The notes under the pieces are model-generated. The model was given only the letters and a program-made list of their open reading frames with translations, was not told the origin of the DNA and did no database searches. DNA of 64,000 nucleotides from Tabrizicola sp. GTDB taxonomy: Bacteria; Pseudomonadota; Alphaproteobacteria; Rhodobacterales; Rhodobacteraceae. Of this stretch, positions 7,947 to 16,441 are shown one piece after another (within the stretch, counting starts at the first letter, position 1; every line of letters begins with the position of its first letter). The translations under genes and the position numbers were made by a program. The stretch spans positions 1 to 64,000 of the forward strand of contig NZ_JAEULP010000046.1 in assembly GCF_016792905.1 (NCBI RefSeq). Direction: 5' to 3'.

Positions 7947-9430
7947 GGCAAGGCCTTCGCGATGTGATCGCCAGCCCGCAAGGCAAGGGCGGCGATGGTG
8001 AGCGAGGGGTTCACGCCCGCCGAGGTCGGCAGGACCGAGGCGTCGCAGATGTAGAGGTTGTCGAGATCGTGGGCTTTCAGGTTCACGTCGACAACCGAGG
8101 TCGCGGGATCGGCGCCCATGCGGTTGGTGCCGCATTGGTGCGAGGGCTTCGACTTCGGGAAGCCGCGCGACAGGGTGATGGGCCAGCCCGCCTTGCGCAT
8201 GGCCTGTTTCAGGCGCTGCACCAGCAGATCATGCGCGCGGGTGTTGGTGCGGCGCCAGTCGAGGACGACCTCGCCGTTCTTCCAGAGCACGCGGGAGTTC
8301 GGGTCGGGCAGGTCTTCCGACATGGCCATGATGTGGATCGAATGGTCGGCAATGAGGCGGGAAAGCCAGAGCGGCAGGCCGGATTCGCCCGCGAGGATCG
8401 GGCCGGTGATGCGGCCGAGCATCTGGATGTTGCCCAAGGGTTCGCCGTTCGGGCCACCGGTCAGGTAGAAGTCGTTGATCTGGATGGTCTTCTCATAGAC
8501 CGCGCGGTTCCGGCGGAAGGGATTCCAGGCGACCATGCCGGTCAGGTTGTGGTTCATGAAATTGCGGCCGACCTGATCGGAGCGGTTCGCGAGGCCGGTC
8601 GGGTGATCGTCGTTGGCGCTGGCGAAGAGGAGGGCGGAGGAGAGGATCGCCCCGGCAGAAAGGACGACGATGGGGGCGGTCAGGTGCTGCACGCCATCGG
8701 AACGTTCCAACTCGACGCCCGTCACCCGCCGTTTCTGCGAGAGGATGCGCGTGACTTTTGCGCCGGTCATCAAGGTGACGTTCGGGTGCTTCAGTGCCTC
8801 GGCCAGGCCACAGCTTTCGGCGTCGGATTTGGCGCCGGTGGTATCGGGGAAAGCGTCCCAGCCGGTCGGCGCGCGCTTCAGCCAGGCGCCGATGTCGATG
8901 CCGAGGGGGAGTGCGGAAACGTGGAGGCCCTGGGTCTGGAAGGCCTGGCGGAGGGTGACGATGTCGGGTTCGTCGGGAACCGGGGGGAAGGGATAGGGGA
9001 CGGAGTGCGGGGGCTCGGTCGGGTCGCCCGCGACATCGCCCCGGACGCGGTAAAGGGTTTCGGCGCGGGAGTAGAAGGGTTCGAGGGTCTCGTAGGTGAT
9101 CGGCCAGCCGGGAGTGGTGCCGTCGATGTGGCGCAGGGGAGCGAAATCTTCGGCCCGGTAGCGCAGGAGCACGGCGCCGTAGAACTTGGTGTTGCCGCCG
9201 ACATAGGCGTAGTTGCCCGGGTGCAGGGGGGCGCCGGAAATGTCGCGCCAGGTTTCGTTCGGCTTGAAATGGCCGCGACGGAAGATGGCGGACGGATTGC
9301 GGGCCTCGGGTGAATCCTTCAGCCTTTCTCCGCGTTCCAGGATCAGGACGCGACGGCCGGATGGGGCAAGGGCGGCGGCAAGCGTCGAGCCGCCCATGCC
9401 CGAGCCGATGATGATGACGTCAGCGTCCAT
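7943..9430 (-). CDS. GMC-family FAD oxidoreductase, second paralogue
   Basis: 495 aa. It starts with the FAD-binding motif VIIIGSGMGGSTLAAALA and ILERGE, and has YVGGNTKFYGAVLLRYR, the substrate-channel segment of cholesterol-oxidase/glucoside-3-dehydrogenase-type GMC enzymes. The C-terminal SHQCGTNRMGADP and CDASVLPTSAGVNPSLTIAA carry the catalytic His and Asn. This branch includes dehydrogenases acting on sugars or glycosides, which suits a position directly after a sugar ABC transporter ATPase (1-base TGATG overlap at 9430). No twin-arginine signal is seen, so it appears cytoplasmic. Confidence 0.88.
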   Translation of the reverse strand: MDADVIIIGSGMGGSTLAAALAPSGRRVLILERGERLKDSPEARNPSAIFRRGHFKPNETWRDISGAPLHPGNYAYVGGNTKFYGAVLLRYRAEDFAPLRHIDGTTPGWPITYETLEPFYSRAETLYRVRGDVAGDPTEPPHSVPYPFPPVPDEPDIVTLRQAFQTQGLHVSALPLGIDIGAWLKRAPTGWDAFPDTTGAKSDAESCGLAEALKHPNVTLMTGAKVTRILSQKRRVTGVELERSDGVQHLTAPIVVLSAGAILSSALLFASANDDHPTGLANRSDQVGRNFMNHNLTGMVAWNPFRRNRAVYEKTIQINDFYLTGGPNGEPLGNIQMLGRITGPILAGESGLPLWLSRLIADHSIHIMAMSEDLPDPNSRVLWKNGEVVLDWRRTNTRAHDLLVQRLKQAMRKAGWPITLSRGFPKSKPSHQCGTNRMGADPATSVVDVNLKAHDLDNLYICDASVLPTSAGVNPSLTIAALALRAGDHIAKALP

Positions 9431-10542
9431 CAGGCGGTGATCCGGTCCTCGGTTGCGGGGTCGAAGGCGACGGCCTTCTCCATGTTCACCGCGAAGTCGA
9501 AGACCTGCCCCGCCGTGACATTGGCGTCGGCGCGCATCCGGGCGATCACGTCCTTGCCGGAAAGCGTCATGGTGACGAAGGTGTCAGCGCCGGAGGGTTC
9601 GGTGACGGTGACGCGGTTGGTCAGTGGCTGGATGTTGCTCGACTTGCGGTCGGCGCCCTCCGGGTCGGTGATCGCCTCGGGGCGGATGCCGAGGAGGATG
9701 GGCTTGCCCTCCCAGGCGGCAAGGCCGGGCTGGCTGAAGCGCAGGTTGCGGACCTGGCCTTCGGCATCGGTGACGGCGGCGTGGGGCTGGCCACCTTCCA
9801 TGACCACGGTCGCAGGGACGATGTTCATCGCCGGGCTGCCCATGAAGGTGGCGACAAAAAGGTTCGCGGGGGTGTCATAGATCTCCTTGGGCGTGCCGAG
9901 CTGCTGGACGAAGCCCTTGTTCATCACCGCGATGCGGGTGGAGAGCGTCATCGCCTCGATCTGGTCGTGGGTGACGTAGACGATGGTGGTCTTGAGGTTG
10001 TGGTGCAGCTTCTTGATCTCGGTCCGCATGTCGACGCGGAGTTTCGCGTCGAGGTTCGAAAGCGGCTCGTCGAAGAGGAAGACGTCGGGGTTGCGGACGA
10101 GGGCGCGACCCATGGCGACGCGCTGGCGCTGGCCTCCCGACAGTTGACCGGGCTTGCGGTCAAGAAGGTGGTCGATCTGGAGGAGCTTTGCGACCGAGGC
10201 GAGGGCCTTGTCCCGCTCGGGCTTCGGGACGCCGTGCATTTCGAGGCCGAAGGTCATGTTCTGTCCGACGGTCATGTTCGGGTATAGCGCATAGCTCTGG
10301 AACACCATGGCGATGTTGCGCTTCGAGGGGTGGACGCCGTTGACGACGCGGTTCTTGATGGCGATTTCGCCGCCAGTGATGGCTTCAAGGCCCGCGATCA
10401 TGTTCAGGAGCGTGGACTTGCCGCAGCCGGAGGGGCCGACGAGGACGAGGAACTCACCCTCCTCGACCGCGATGTCGACGCGGTGCAGGACCTCTACGTT
10501 GCCGTAGGACTTGGTGACGTTGCGGATGTCGAGAAAGCCCAT
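9430..10542 (-). CDS. ugpC: Sugar ABC transporter ATP-binding protein (UgpC/MsmX type)
   Basis: 370 aa. Walker A is GPSGCGKST near residue 37, the signature is LSGGQRQRVAMGRAL, Walker B is VFLFDEPLSN, the switch His is in YVTHDQIEAMTL, and a C-terminal TOBE/MalK-like regulatory domain follows (LLGIRPEAITDPEG). It energises import of a carbohydrate by the two permeases encoded immediately upstream. The ATG at 10542 lies 5 nt after the permease stop. The N-terminal extension of the longer frame lies inside the permease gene and is not natural protein. The symbol marks the subfamily, not the substrate. Confidence 0.92.
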   Translation of the reverse strand: MGFLDIRNVTKSYGNVEVLHRVDIAVEEGEFLVLVGPSGCGKSTLLNMIAGLEAITGGEIAIKNRVVNGVHPSKRNIAMVFQSYALYPNMTVGQNMTFGLEMHGVPKPERDKALASVAKLLQIDHLLDRKPGQLSGGQRQRVAMGRALVRNPDVFLFDEPLSNLDAKLRVDMRTEIKKLHHNLKTTIVYVTHDQIEAMTLSTRIAVMNKGFVQQLGTPKEIYDTPANLFVATFMGSPAMNIVPATVVMEGGQPHAAVTDAEGQVRNLRFSQPGLAAWEGKPILLGIRPEAITDPEGADRKSSNIQPLTNRVTVTEPSGADTFVTMTLSGKDVIARMRADANVTAGQVFDFAVNMEKAVAFDPATEDRITA

Positions 10543-10547
10543 CGGGG

Positions 10548-11426
10548 TCAGCCTTTCACAGAGCCTGCCATCAGTCCGCGCACGAAATAGCGGCCCGCGA
10601 CGATGTAGACGAAGAGGGTGGGAAGCGCGGCGAGGATCGCGCCGGCAAAGTGGACGTTGTATTCCTTCACGCCGGTCGAGGACTGGACGAGGTTGTTGAG
10701 CGCCACCGTCATCGGCTGCGAGGTGCCGCCGAAACTGACGCCGAACAGGAAATCGTTCCAGATGTTGGTGAATTGCCAGATCACGCTGACAACGGCGATG
10801 GGACCGGAGACGGGCAGGAGGATGCGCCAGAAGATGCGGAAGAACCCGGCGCCGTCGATCTGGGCGGCGCGGATCAGTTCGGTCGGGAAGCTGGCGTAGT
10901 AGTTGCGGAAATAGAGCGTGGTGAAGCCGATGCCGTAGACGACATGGACGAGGATCAGGCCGGGGACCGAGCCCGCGAGGCCGAGCTTGCCGAGGACCAC
11001 GGCCATCGGGATCAGCACGATCTGGAACGGGATGAAGCAGGAAAAGAGCATCAGCCCGAAGACCCAGGTATCCCCCCGGAAGCGCCATTTCGTCAGGACA
11101 TAGCCGTTCAGAGCGCCGACGATGGTCGAGATGGCGACGGCGGGGACGACCATCAGGATCGAGTTCAGGAAATAGGGCTTGAGGCCGGTGGGTTCGACGC
11201 CGATCTGGGCGGTGGACCAGGCCGAGCGCCAGGGGTCGAGCGTCCAGGTCTGGGGCAGCGCCATCATGTTGCCCCCGGTGATCTCGGGCAGGGGTTTCAG
11301 CGAGTTCACCCCCATGACGTACAAGGGCAGAAGGTAGAAGAGCGCAAACAGGATGAGGACGAGGTAGAGGAAGGCGCGGGTCGCGCGGCCGGTGGAGACG
11401 GCGGTGTCCTGTGTGACGGCGCTCAT
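10548..11426 (-). CDS. Sugar ABC transporter permease (MalG-like)
   Basis: 292 aa inner-membrane protein with about six hydrophobic segments, starting with the helix AFLYLVLILFALFYLLPLYV. It has the EAA-type loop (ELIRAAQIDGAGFFRIFWRI) that contacts the ATPase. It belongs to the CUT1-family permeases. Its start overlaps the end of the partner permease by 4 nt (ATGA). Together with the solute-binding protein and ATPase it forms a complete importer. Confidence 0.9.
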   Translation of the reverse strand: MSAVTQDTAVSTGRATRAFLYLVLILFALFYLLPLYVMGVNSLKPLPEITGGNMMALPQTWTLDPWRSAWSTAQIGVEPTGLKPYFLNSILMVVPAVAISTIVGALNGYVLTKWRFRGDTWVFGLMLFSCFIPFQIVLIPMAVVLGKLGLAGSVPGLILVHVVYGIGFTTLYFRNYYASFPTELIRAAQIDGAGFFRIFWRILLPVSGPIAVVSVIWQFTNIWNDFLFGVSFGGTSQPMTVALNNLVQSSTGVKEYNVHFAGAILAALPTLFVYIVAGRYFVRGLMAGSVKG

Positions 11427-12316
11427 GCCTTCTTCTCCTTCAGCTCGGCGTAGAGGTAGGGCACCATGATTGCGGCAATCGTCATCAGCATGATCACGGC
11501 CGACGAGGCGCCAATGCCCATCTGGTTGCGGGTGAAGGTGTAGGAATACATGAAGGTCGCGGGCATCTCGGTCGCCCGGCCCGGGCCCCCGCCGGTCAGC
11601 GCGATGACGAGGTCGTAGGACTTGATCGCGAGGTGGCTGAGGATGACGAAGGCACTGAGGAAGGCGGGGCGGAGGAGCGGTATTACGATGCGGCGGTAGA
11701 GCTGCCAGTTCGAGGCCCCGTCGATCTGCGCGGCCTTCAGGATCTCGTTGTCGATGCCGCGCAGGCCCGCCAGGAACATCGCCATCACGAATCCGCTCGT
11801 CTGCCAGACGGCGGCGATGACGATGGTGTAGAGCGCCATCTCGCCATCCTTGATCCAGGTGAAGGAGAACGACTCCCAGCCCCAGAGATGCATGATCTTC
11901 TCAAGACCGATGCCGGGATCCAGGAACCATTTCCAGGCGGTGCCGGTGACGATGAAGGAAAGCGCCATCGGGTAGAGATAGATCGGGCGCAGAACGCCCT
12001 CGCCCCGGATCTTCTGGTCAAGGAAGATCGCCAGCATCAGCCCGATCAGGGTGCAGATGACGATGTAAAGCGTGGCGAAGATCGCGATGTTGACGATCGC
12101 GGTGTTCCAGGCGGGCAGCGCGAAAAGCTTCTGGTAGTTCTCGAAACCGACCCAGTCGTATTTGGGCAGCATCTTCGAGCCGGTGAACGACAGGACCACG
12201 GTGAACAGGATGAAGCCGTAGACGAAAAGGAGCGTCACGGCGAAGGAGGGCGCAAGGACGAGCTTCGGCAGCCAGTCCTGGAGTGTCGTGCGGAAATCGG
12301 CCTCGGTCGTGGCCAT
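11423..12316 (-). CDS. Sugar ABC transporter permease (MalF-like)
   Basis: 297 aa with about six membrane segments (VLAPSFAVTLLFVYGFILF first) and the EAA loop EILKAAQIDGASNWQLYRRI. It is the CUT1-family partner of the MalG-like gene downstream. I chose the ATG at 12316 because it begins the normal N-terminus (MATTEADFRTTLQDWLPKL) and has a GGGAGGA-type ribosome-binding site just upstream. An upstream extension of the frame runs through the twin palindromes at 12341-12386 and is not coding. Confidence 0.9.
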   Translation of the reverse strand: MATTEADFRTTLQDWLPKLVLAPSFAVTLLFVYGFILFTVVLSFTGSKMLPKYDWVGFENYQKLFALPAWNTAIVNIAIFATLYIVICTLIGLMLAIFLDQKIRGEGVLRPIYLYPMALSFIVTGTAWKWFLDPGIGLEKIMHLWGWESFSFTWIKDGEMALYTIVIAAVWQTSGFVMAMFLAGLRGIDNEILKAAQIDGASNWQLYRRIVIPLLRPAFLSAFVILSHLAIKSYDLVIALTGGGPGRATEMPATFMYSYTFTRNQMGIGASSAVIMLMTIAAIMVPYLYAELKEKKA

Positions 12317-12340
12317 GGAGTCCTCCCTCTGGATCGGGGC

Positions 12341-12386
12341 GCAAAAGTTTTCGAAAACTTTTGCCAAATTCCTTCGAAGGAATTTG
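12341..12386. terminator. Two adjacent perfect palindromes between binding protein and permease
   Basis: Positions 12341-12364 form a perfect 24-nt palindrome (arms GCAAAAGTTTTC/GAAAACTTTTGC), and 12365-12386 form a second perfect 22-nt one (arms CAAATTCCTTC/GAAGGAATTTG). They lie in the 109-nt gap between the solute-binding gene and the permease. Such intercistronic stem-loops usually stabilise the upstream mRNA or partly terminate transcription, giving more binding protein than permease. A related AAAACTTTTGC-less version with GTTTTCGAAAAC occurs at 63659. Confidence 0.7.
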
Positions 12387-12425
12387 GGTCGAGGGGGGCG
12401 ACCCGGGGCCGCCCCCTGCCGGTGG

Positions 12426-13676
12426 TTACTGCGCGGCAGCGACGGCGTCGGCCAGCGCCTTGGCGGCAGTGGCGCCATCGGCATATTCGCCGTTGAAGGC
12501 CGCGGTGATCACGTCATAGGTGGCGTTCTTCACCGCAGCAGGGGCGGCATGGCCATGAGCCATCGAGCCGAAAAGCGTGCCGTTGGTGTTGGCTTCCGCC
12601 AGGTCGGCCATCCCCTTCTTGCCGCAATCGTCGAAGGCATCGTTCGGCACATCGGTGCGGGCCGGAACCGAGCCCTTGACCACGTTGAACGCCGACTGGA
12701 ATGCCGGGTCCATGATCGCCTTGGCCATCGCGACCTGGGCTTCCTGCTTCGCCGCGTCGGTCTGGTTGAACATGGCGAACTGGTCGGAGTTGAAGGTCAC
12801 AAAGCCTTGGGTGCCGGGGAAGCGGATGCAGACGAAATCGGTGCCCGGCACCTTGCCGGCCTTCAGGAACTCGCCCTTGGCCCAGTCGCCCATCATCTGC
12901 ATGCCGGCTTCGCCATTGATCACCATAGCCGAGGCCAGGTTCCAGTCGCGGCCCGAGAAGTTGTCGTCGACATAGGAGCGCAGCTTGATCAGGTGGTCGA
13001 AGGCGGTGGCCATTTCCGGTCCGCCCAGCGCCGCCGGGTCAAGGTCGATGAAGGCCTTCTTGTAAAGGTCTCCGCCCATGCCGAGGACGACACCGTCGAA
13101 GATGGTCGCTTCCTGCCAGGGCTGGCCGCCATGGGCGAGCGGCGTGATCCCGGCTTCCTTCATCTTGTCGAGGACGGCCACCAGTTCGTCCCAGGTGGTC
13201 GGGGCGGCAAGGCCGGTGGCGTCGAGCGCCGCCTTGTTGATCCAGACCCAGTTGGTCGAGTGGACGTTGACCGGGGCGGCGACCCATTTGCCGTCATAGG
13301 TCGAGAAGGCCTGGAGCGCGGCCGGGACAACCTTGTCCCAGCCTTCCGCCTGGGCGGTGGCGGTCAGGTCGGCGAGCGCGCCTTCCTTGGCCCAGTCCTG
13401 GATGTCGAAGCCCAGCATCTGTACGGCAGTCGGCGGGTCGCCGGCCGTGACACGGGCGCGAAGCGCGGTCATCGCCGCCTCGCCGCCACCCCCGGCGACG
13501 GGCATGTCGACCCAGCCGGTTCCCGCCTTGGCGAGGTTGTCCTTCAGCACGTTCAACGCGGCAGCCTCGCCACCGGAGGTCCACCAGTGCAGGACCTCGA
13601 CGTCTTCGGCCTTCACCAGGCTGGTCGTGGCAATGAGCATCGCCGCGGCTACGAACCCGCGTTTCATGATTGTCAT
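12426..13676 (-). CDS. Sugar ABC transporter solute-binding protein (family 1)
   Basis: 416 aa periplasmic protein. The signal peptide is roughly residues 1-23 ([20 protein letters not shown] then VKA before EDVEV). The mature part begins [16 protein letters not shown], the classic start of carbohydrate-binding SBP_bac_1 proteins, and includes [17 protein letters not shown] and [14 protein letters not shown]. Two cysteines near residues 280 and 350 could form a disulfide. The start has a GGGAGG ribosome-binding site. It is the first gene of the long minus-strand operon and diverges from a LacI regulator at 13892. The sugar is unknown. Confidence 0.92.
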   Translation of the reverse strand: MTIMKRGFVAAAMLIATTSLVKAEDVEVLHWWTSGGEAAALNVLKDNLAKAGTGWVDMPVAGGGGEAAMTALRARVTAGDPPTAVQMLGFDIQDWAKEGALADLTATAQAEGWDKVVPAALQAFSTYDGKWVAAPVNVHSTNWVWINKAALDATGLAAPTTWDELVAVLDKMKEAGITPLAHGGQPWQEATIFDGVVLGMGGDLYKKAFIDLDPAALGGPEMATAFDHLIKLRSYVDDNFSGRDWNLASAMVINGEAGMQMMGDWAKGEFLKAGKVPGTDFVCIRFPGTQGFVTFNSDQFAMFNQTDAAKQEAQVAMAKAIMDPAFQSAFNVVKGSVPARTDVPNDAFDDCGKKGMADLAEANTNGTLFGSMAHGHAAPAAVKNATYDVITAAFNGEYADGATAAKALADAVAAAQ

Positions 13677-13715
13677 GTCTTCCTCCCTTTGATTTGTCCC
13701 TCTGGGACAGTGAAT

Positions 13716-13732
13716 TTAAAACGTTGCAACTT
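13716..13732. promoter_or_regulatory. Possible LacI-type operator upstream of the transporter operon
   Basis: TTAAAACGTTGCAACTT contains CGTTGCA, also present in TGCATCGTTGCA at 13836. LacI-family operators are palindromes with a central CG, and this one has the right half-site plus an 8-bp core GTTGCAAC. It lies 40-56 nt upstream of the solute-binding gene start. Confidence 0.4.
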
Positions 13733-13835
13733 CTCTGTCGTCAACCGATTTCTCGTTGAACTGCTGTTTCCTGTTGAAGAACGTCGGTTGACGGGGCAGC
13801 CTAAGCCGGGCAGCGGTGCATACTTCTGACGAATT

Positions 13836-13847
13836 TGCATCGTTGCA
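13836..13847. promoter_or_regulatory. Possible LacI-type operator in front of the regulator
   Basis: TGCATCGTTGCA has TGCA arms around a central CG, the LacI-family layout, and shares CGTTGCA with 13722-13728. It lies 45 nt upstream of the proposed GTG start of the LacI gene, which suggests autoregulation. Confidence 0.4.
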
Positions 13848-13891
13848 CCGAGGATCGATTCGGGCCGGACGAAGGGGGCGGCGGGCATATC

Positions 13892-14923
13892 GTGGAGGAG
13901 ACCGGCACCAGATCCGGCGGGCGCCAGCGCGCAACCCTTCGCACCGTGGCGCAGGCGACGGGGCTTGCAATCACCACCGTGTCGCGCGCGCTGGCCAAGG
14001 ATCCACGGATCGCCGCCCAGACGCGCGAGCTGGTGGCCGAGGCCGCCCGTGCGCAGGGCTATGTCCCCGACCGCGCTGCACAGCGGCTGCGCACCGGGCG
14101 CACCAAGGTGGTGCAACTTCTGCTCAGCCTCGACCACGAGTTCCTGGGTTTCACCCATGACCTCCTTGGCGGGCTGACCGATGCGTTGCAGGGCACCGGC
14201 TATTCCGTGACGCTGTTCCCCGACGTGATGCACGCCGACCGGATGACAGCCGTCCGCACCATCGTCGAGAACCGGCTGGGCGACGGGATCGTGTTCAACC
14301 GGACCGAGCCCTTCGACCCCCGCGTGCGCTATCTCACCGAACAGGGCTTTCCCTTCGTCAGCCATGGCCGCACCGAGTTCACCACGCCGCACCCTTGGGT
14401 CGACTACGACAACGAGGCCTTCGCCCGCGCGGCGGTTGCAAGGCTGGCGTACAAGGGCCGCAGCCGGATCCTCATGATCCTGCCGCAAGATCGCTTCACC
14501 TTCGCCCAGCACCTGCGCTACGGCCTGGTGGCCGCCTGCCGCGAAAGGGGCCTGACCTGGGAGACGCCCGAGGCGGTCAGCCTCTCGACCCCGGCGACCG
14601 AGGTCGCGGCCTTCCTGCGCCAGCGTCTTGCCGCGCCGGACGCTCCGGACGGGGTGGTCTGCGTCGGCGAGGTGGCGGCGATCGCCTGCCTGTCGGCGAT
14701 GGCCGACCTGCACCTGCATCCCGGTCGACAGCTGGACGTGGTGGCCAAGCGCGCCTCGGCGATCTTCGACCTGCTCAGGCCCACGGTGGACACCGTGTTC
14801 GAGGATCTGTGGGAGGCTGGTCGCGCGATGGGACGGACACTCCTGCGCTCCATGCAGGGCGAGGCGGCCGATGCGCTGCATGTCCTGCAAGCCCCGAAGA
14901 TCGAGTTCAAAACTCATCCCTGA
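13892..14923 (+). CDS. LacI-family transcriptional regulator
   Basis: 343 aa from a GTG at 13892, preceded by GAAGGGGGCGG at suitable distance. A TTG at 13835 in frame is possible but would put the operator-like site inside the gene. The HTH is TLRTVAQATGLAITTVSRAL, followed by hinge and sugar-binding-like domain. It diverges from the ABC transporter operon (13676), and its 3' end overlaps the convergent aldehyde dehydrogenase gene by 10 nt. It is the likely repressor of the sugar operon at 5303-13676. Confidence 0.88.
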   Translation: MEETGTRSGGRQRATLRTVAQATGLAITTVSRALAKDPRIAAQTRELVAEAARAQGYVPDRAAQRLRTGRTKVVQLLLSLDHEFLGFTHDLLGGLTDALQGTGYSVTLFPDVMHADRMTAVRTIVENRLGDGIVFNRTEPFDPRVRYLTEQGFPFVSHGRTEFTTPHPWVDYDNEAFARAAVARLAYKGRSRILMILPQDRFTFAQHLRYGLVAACRERGLTWETPEAVSLSTPATEVAAFLRQRLAAPDAPDGVVCVGEVAAIACLSAMADLHLHPGRQLDVVAKRASAIFDLLRPTVDTVFEDLWEAGRAMGRTLLRSMQGEAADALHVLQAPKIEFKTHP

Positions 14924-16440
14924 CCCCTGACCCAGGGCGCCCGCGTGCGTCCGATGCGCATGACGAGCGACTTCACTTCCATGAATTCGTCGAGGCCGAA
15001 GCGGCCGATTTCCCGGCCAAGGCCCGATTGCTTGACGCCCCCGAAGGTCACCTCCGGGAAGCCGTCCATCCAGGTGTTGGTCCAGACCGTGCCCGCCTGT
15101 GCGCCGCGTGCGAAGGCCAGGCAGGTGTGGACGTTCTCGCTCCAGACCCCGGCAGAGAGGCCGTAGTCGGCATCGTTCACCAGTTTCAGCGCTTCGTCCA
15201 GCGTGCGGAACGTCAGGACAGTCAGGACCGGGCCGAAGACTTCCTCGCGGGCGATGGCCATGTCGGGGGTTACGCCGGTCACGACCGTGGGCTGGTAGAA
15301 CTGCGGCCCGAGGCCGGGAACCTGCAAGGGGCCACCGCCAAGGGCGACACGGGCCCCGGCCTTGCGTGCGGCGGCGACATAGCCGTCGATCTTCGCGCCA
15401 TGTTCGGGGCTGACGATGGCGCCGACCTGGGTGGCGGGGTCGAGCGGGTCGCCGAAGGCTACCTTGCGGGACAGGGCGACGACCTTTTCGGTGAAGGCCT
15501 CGGCGATGTCTTCATGCACGAGGATCCGGCTGCCGGAATTGCAGCACTGACCCACGTTGAAGTAGATGCCGAAGACCACCGCATCGGCGGCGGAGGCGAG
15601 GTCGGCGTCGGGGAAGATGACCTGCGGGTTCTTGCCGCCGAGTTCGAGCGCGACCTTCTTCAGCGTGGCGCTGGCAGCGGCTGCGATGCCCCGCCCCACG
15701 GCGGTGGAGCCGGTGAAGGTGATCATGTCGACGCGGGGGTCGGAGGCGAGCGTGGCGCCGACCGGCTGGCCGAGGCCGAGGACGATGTTGACGACGCCAT
15801 CGGGCAGACCCGCCTCGGCGAGGAGTTCGCCAAGTATCACTGTAGTAGACGGGGTCAGTTCCGAGGGTTTCACCACGCAGGTGCAGCCTGCCGCCAGGGC
15901 GAAGGGCAGCTTCTGGCTGAGGATCCAGAACGGGAAATTCCAGGGGGTGATGATCGAGACGACGCCGATGGGTTCCTTCAGCACCACGGCCAGCATGTCC
16001 GCGCCAAGCGAGTTGTGGCTGTCGCCGTGCAGCGTGCGGGCCAGCGAGGCGGCATAGCGCCAAAGGTCGGCGGCACCCGAAACCTCGCCCCGCGCCTGGG
16101 TGATCGGCTTGCCGGATTCCAGCGTCTCGATCAGGGCCATGCGGTCAGTATTGGCCTCGATCAGCTCCGCGACTTTCAGCAGGACAGCGGCGCGGGCCTT
16201 GCCAGAAAGCTGGCTCCAGCGCCCGTCGTCGAAGGCGGCGCGGGCGGCGGTGATGGCGGCTTCGGCCTCCGCCGTGCCGCCCTTGGCAGCACGGCTGACG
16301 ACGGTGCCGTGCGAGGGGGACCGACGTTCCGTCGTCGCACCATCGGCGCTGTCCTGCCACTTGCCGTCGATCAGGTGGCGGGCGTGAAAGACCGGCGGAA
16401 GCGTCGTTTCGATGGCGGAGATCAGGGTCAGGTCGAGCAT
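14914..16440 (-). CDS. Aldehyde dehydrogenase (betaine-aldehyde-dehydrogenase-like)
   Basis: 508 aa. NAD(P)-dependent oxidation of an aldehyde to an acid. Motifs: TPWNFPFWILSQKLP, the NAD-binding FTGSTAVGRG, the catalytic Glu in LELGGKNPQVIF, the catalytic Cys in FNVGQCCNSGSRI, and EEVFGPVLTVLTF. The start is the ATG at 16440, one base from the stop of the enoyl-CoA hydratase gene. It is last in a four-gene operon with a CoA-transferase, hydratase and Gfo-type dehydrogenase, so it may make or use a carboxylic acid that is then CoA-activated. Confidence 0.9.
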   Translation of the reverse strand: MLDLTLISAIETTLPPVFHARHLIDGKWQDSADGATTERRSPSHGTVVSRAAKGGTAEAEAAITAARAAFDDGRWSQLSGKARAAVLLKVAELIEANTDRMALIETLESGKPITQARGEVSGAADLWRYAASLARTLHGDSHNSLGADMLAVVLKEPIGVVSIITPWNFPFWILSQKLPFALAAGCTCVVKPSELTPSTTVILGELLAEAGLPDGVVNIVLGLGQPVGATLASDPRVDMITFTGSTAVGRGIAAAASATLKKVALELGGKNPQVIFPDADLASAADAVVFGIYFNVGQCCNSGSRILVHEDIAEAFTEKVVALSRKVAFGDPLDPATQVGAIVSPEHGAKIDGYVAAARKAGARVALGGGPLQVPGLGPQFYQPTVVTGVTPDMAIAREEVFGPVLTVLTFRTLDEALKLVNDADYGLSAGVWSENVHTCLAFARGAQAGTVWTNTWMDGFPEVTFGGVKQSGLGREIGRFGLDEFMEVKSLVMRIGRTRAPWVRGQG

Positions 16441-16441
16441 C

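Noticed and set aside
5605-9430. Naming either GMC enzyme choline dehydrogenase (betA)
   Set aside because: They are members of the same superfamily, but the context is sugar transport and the motifs do not decide the substrate.
13835-13891. TTG start 57 nt upstream for the LacI gene
   Set aside because: It would place the TGCATCGTTGCA operator-like site inside the coding region and adds a non-LacI leader. The GTG at 13892 has a better ribosome-binding site.
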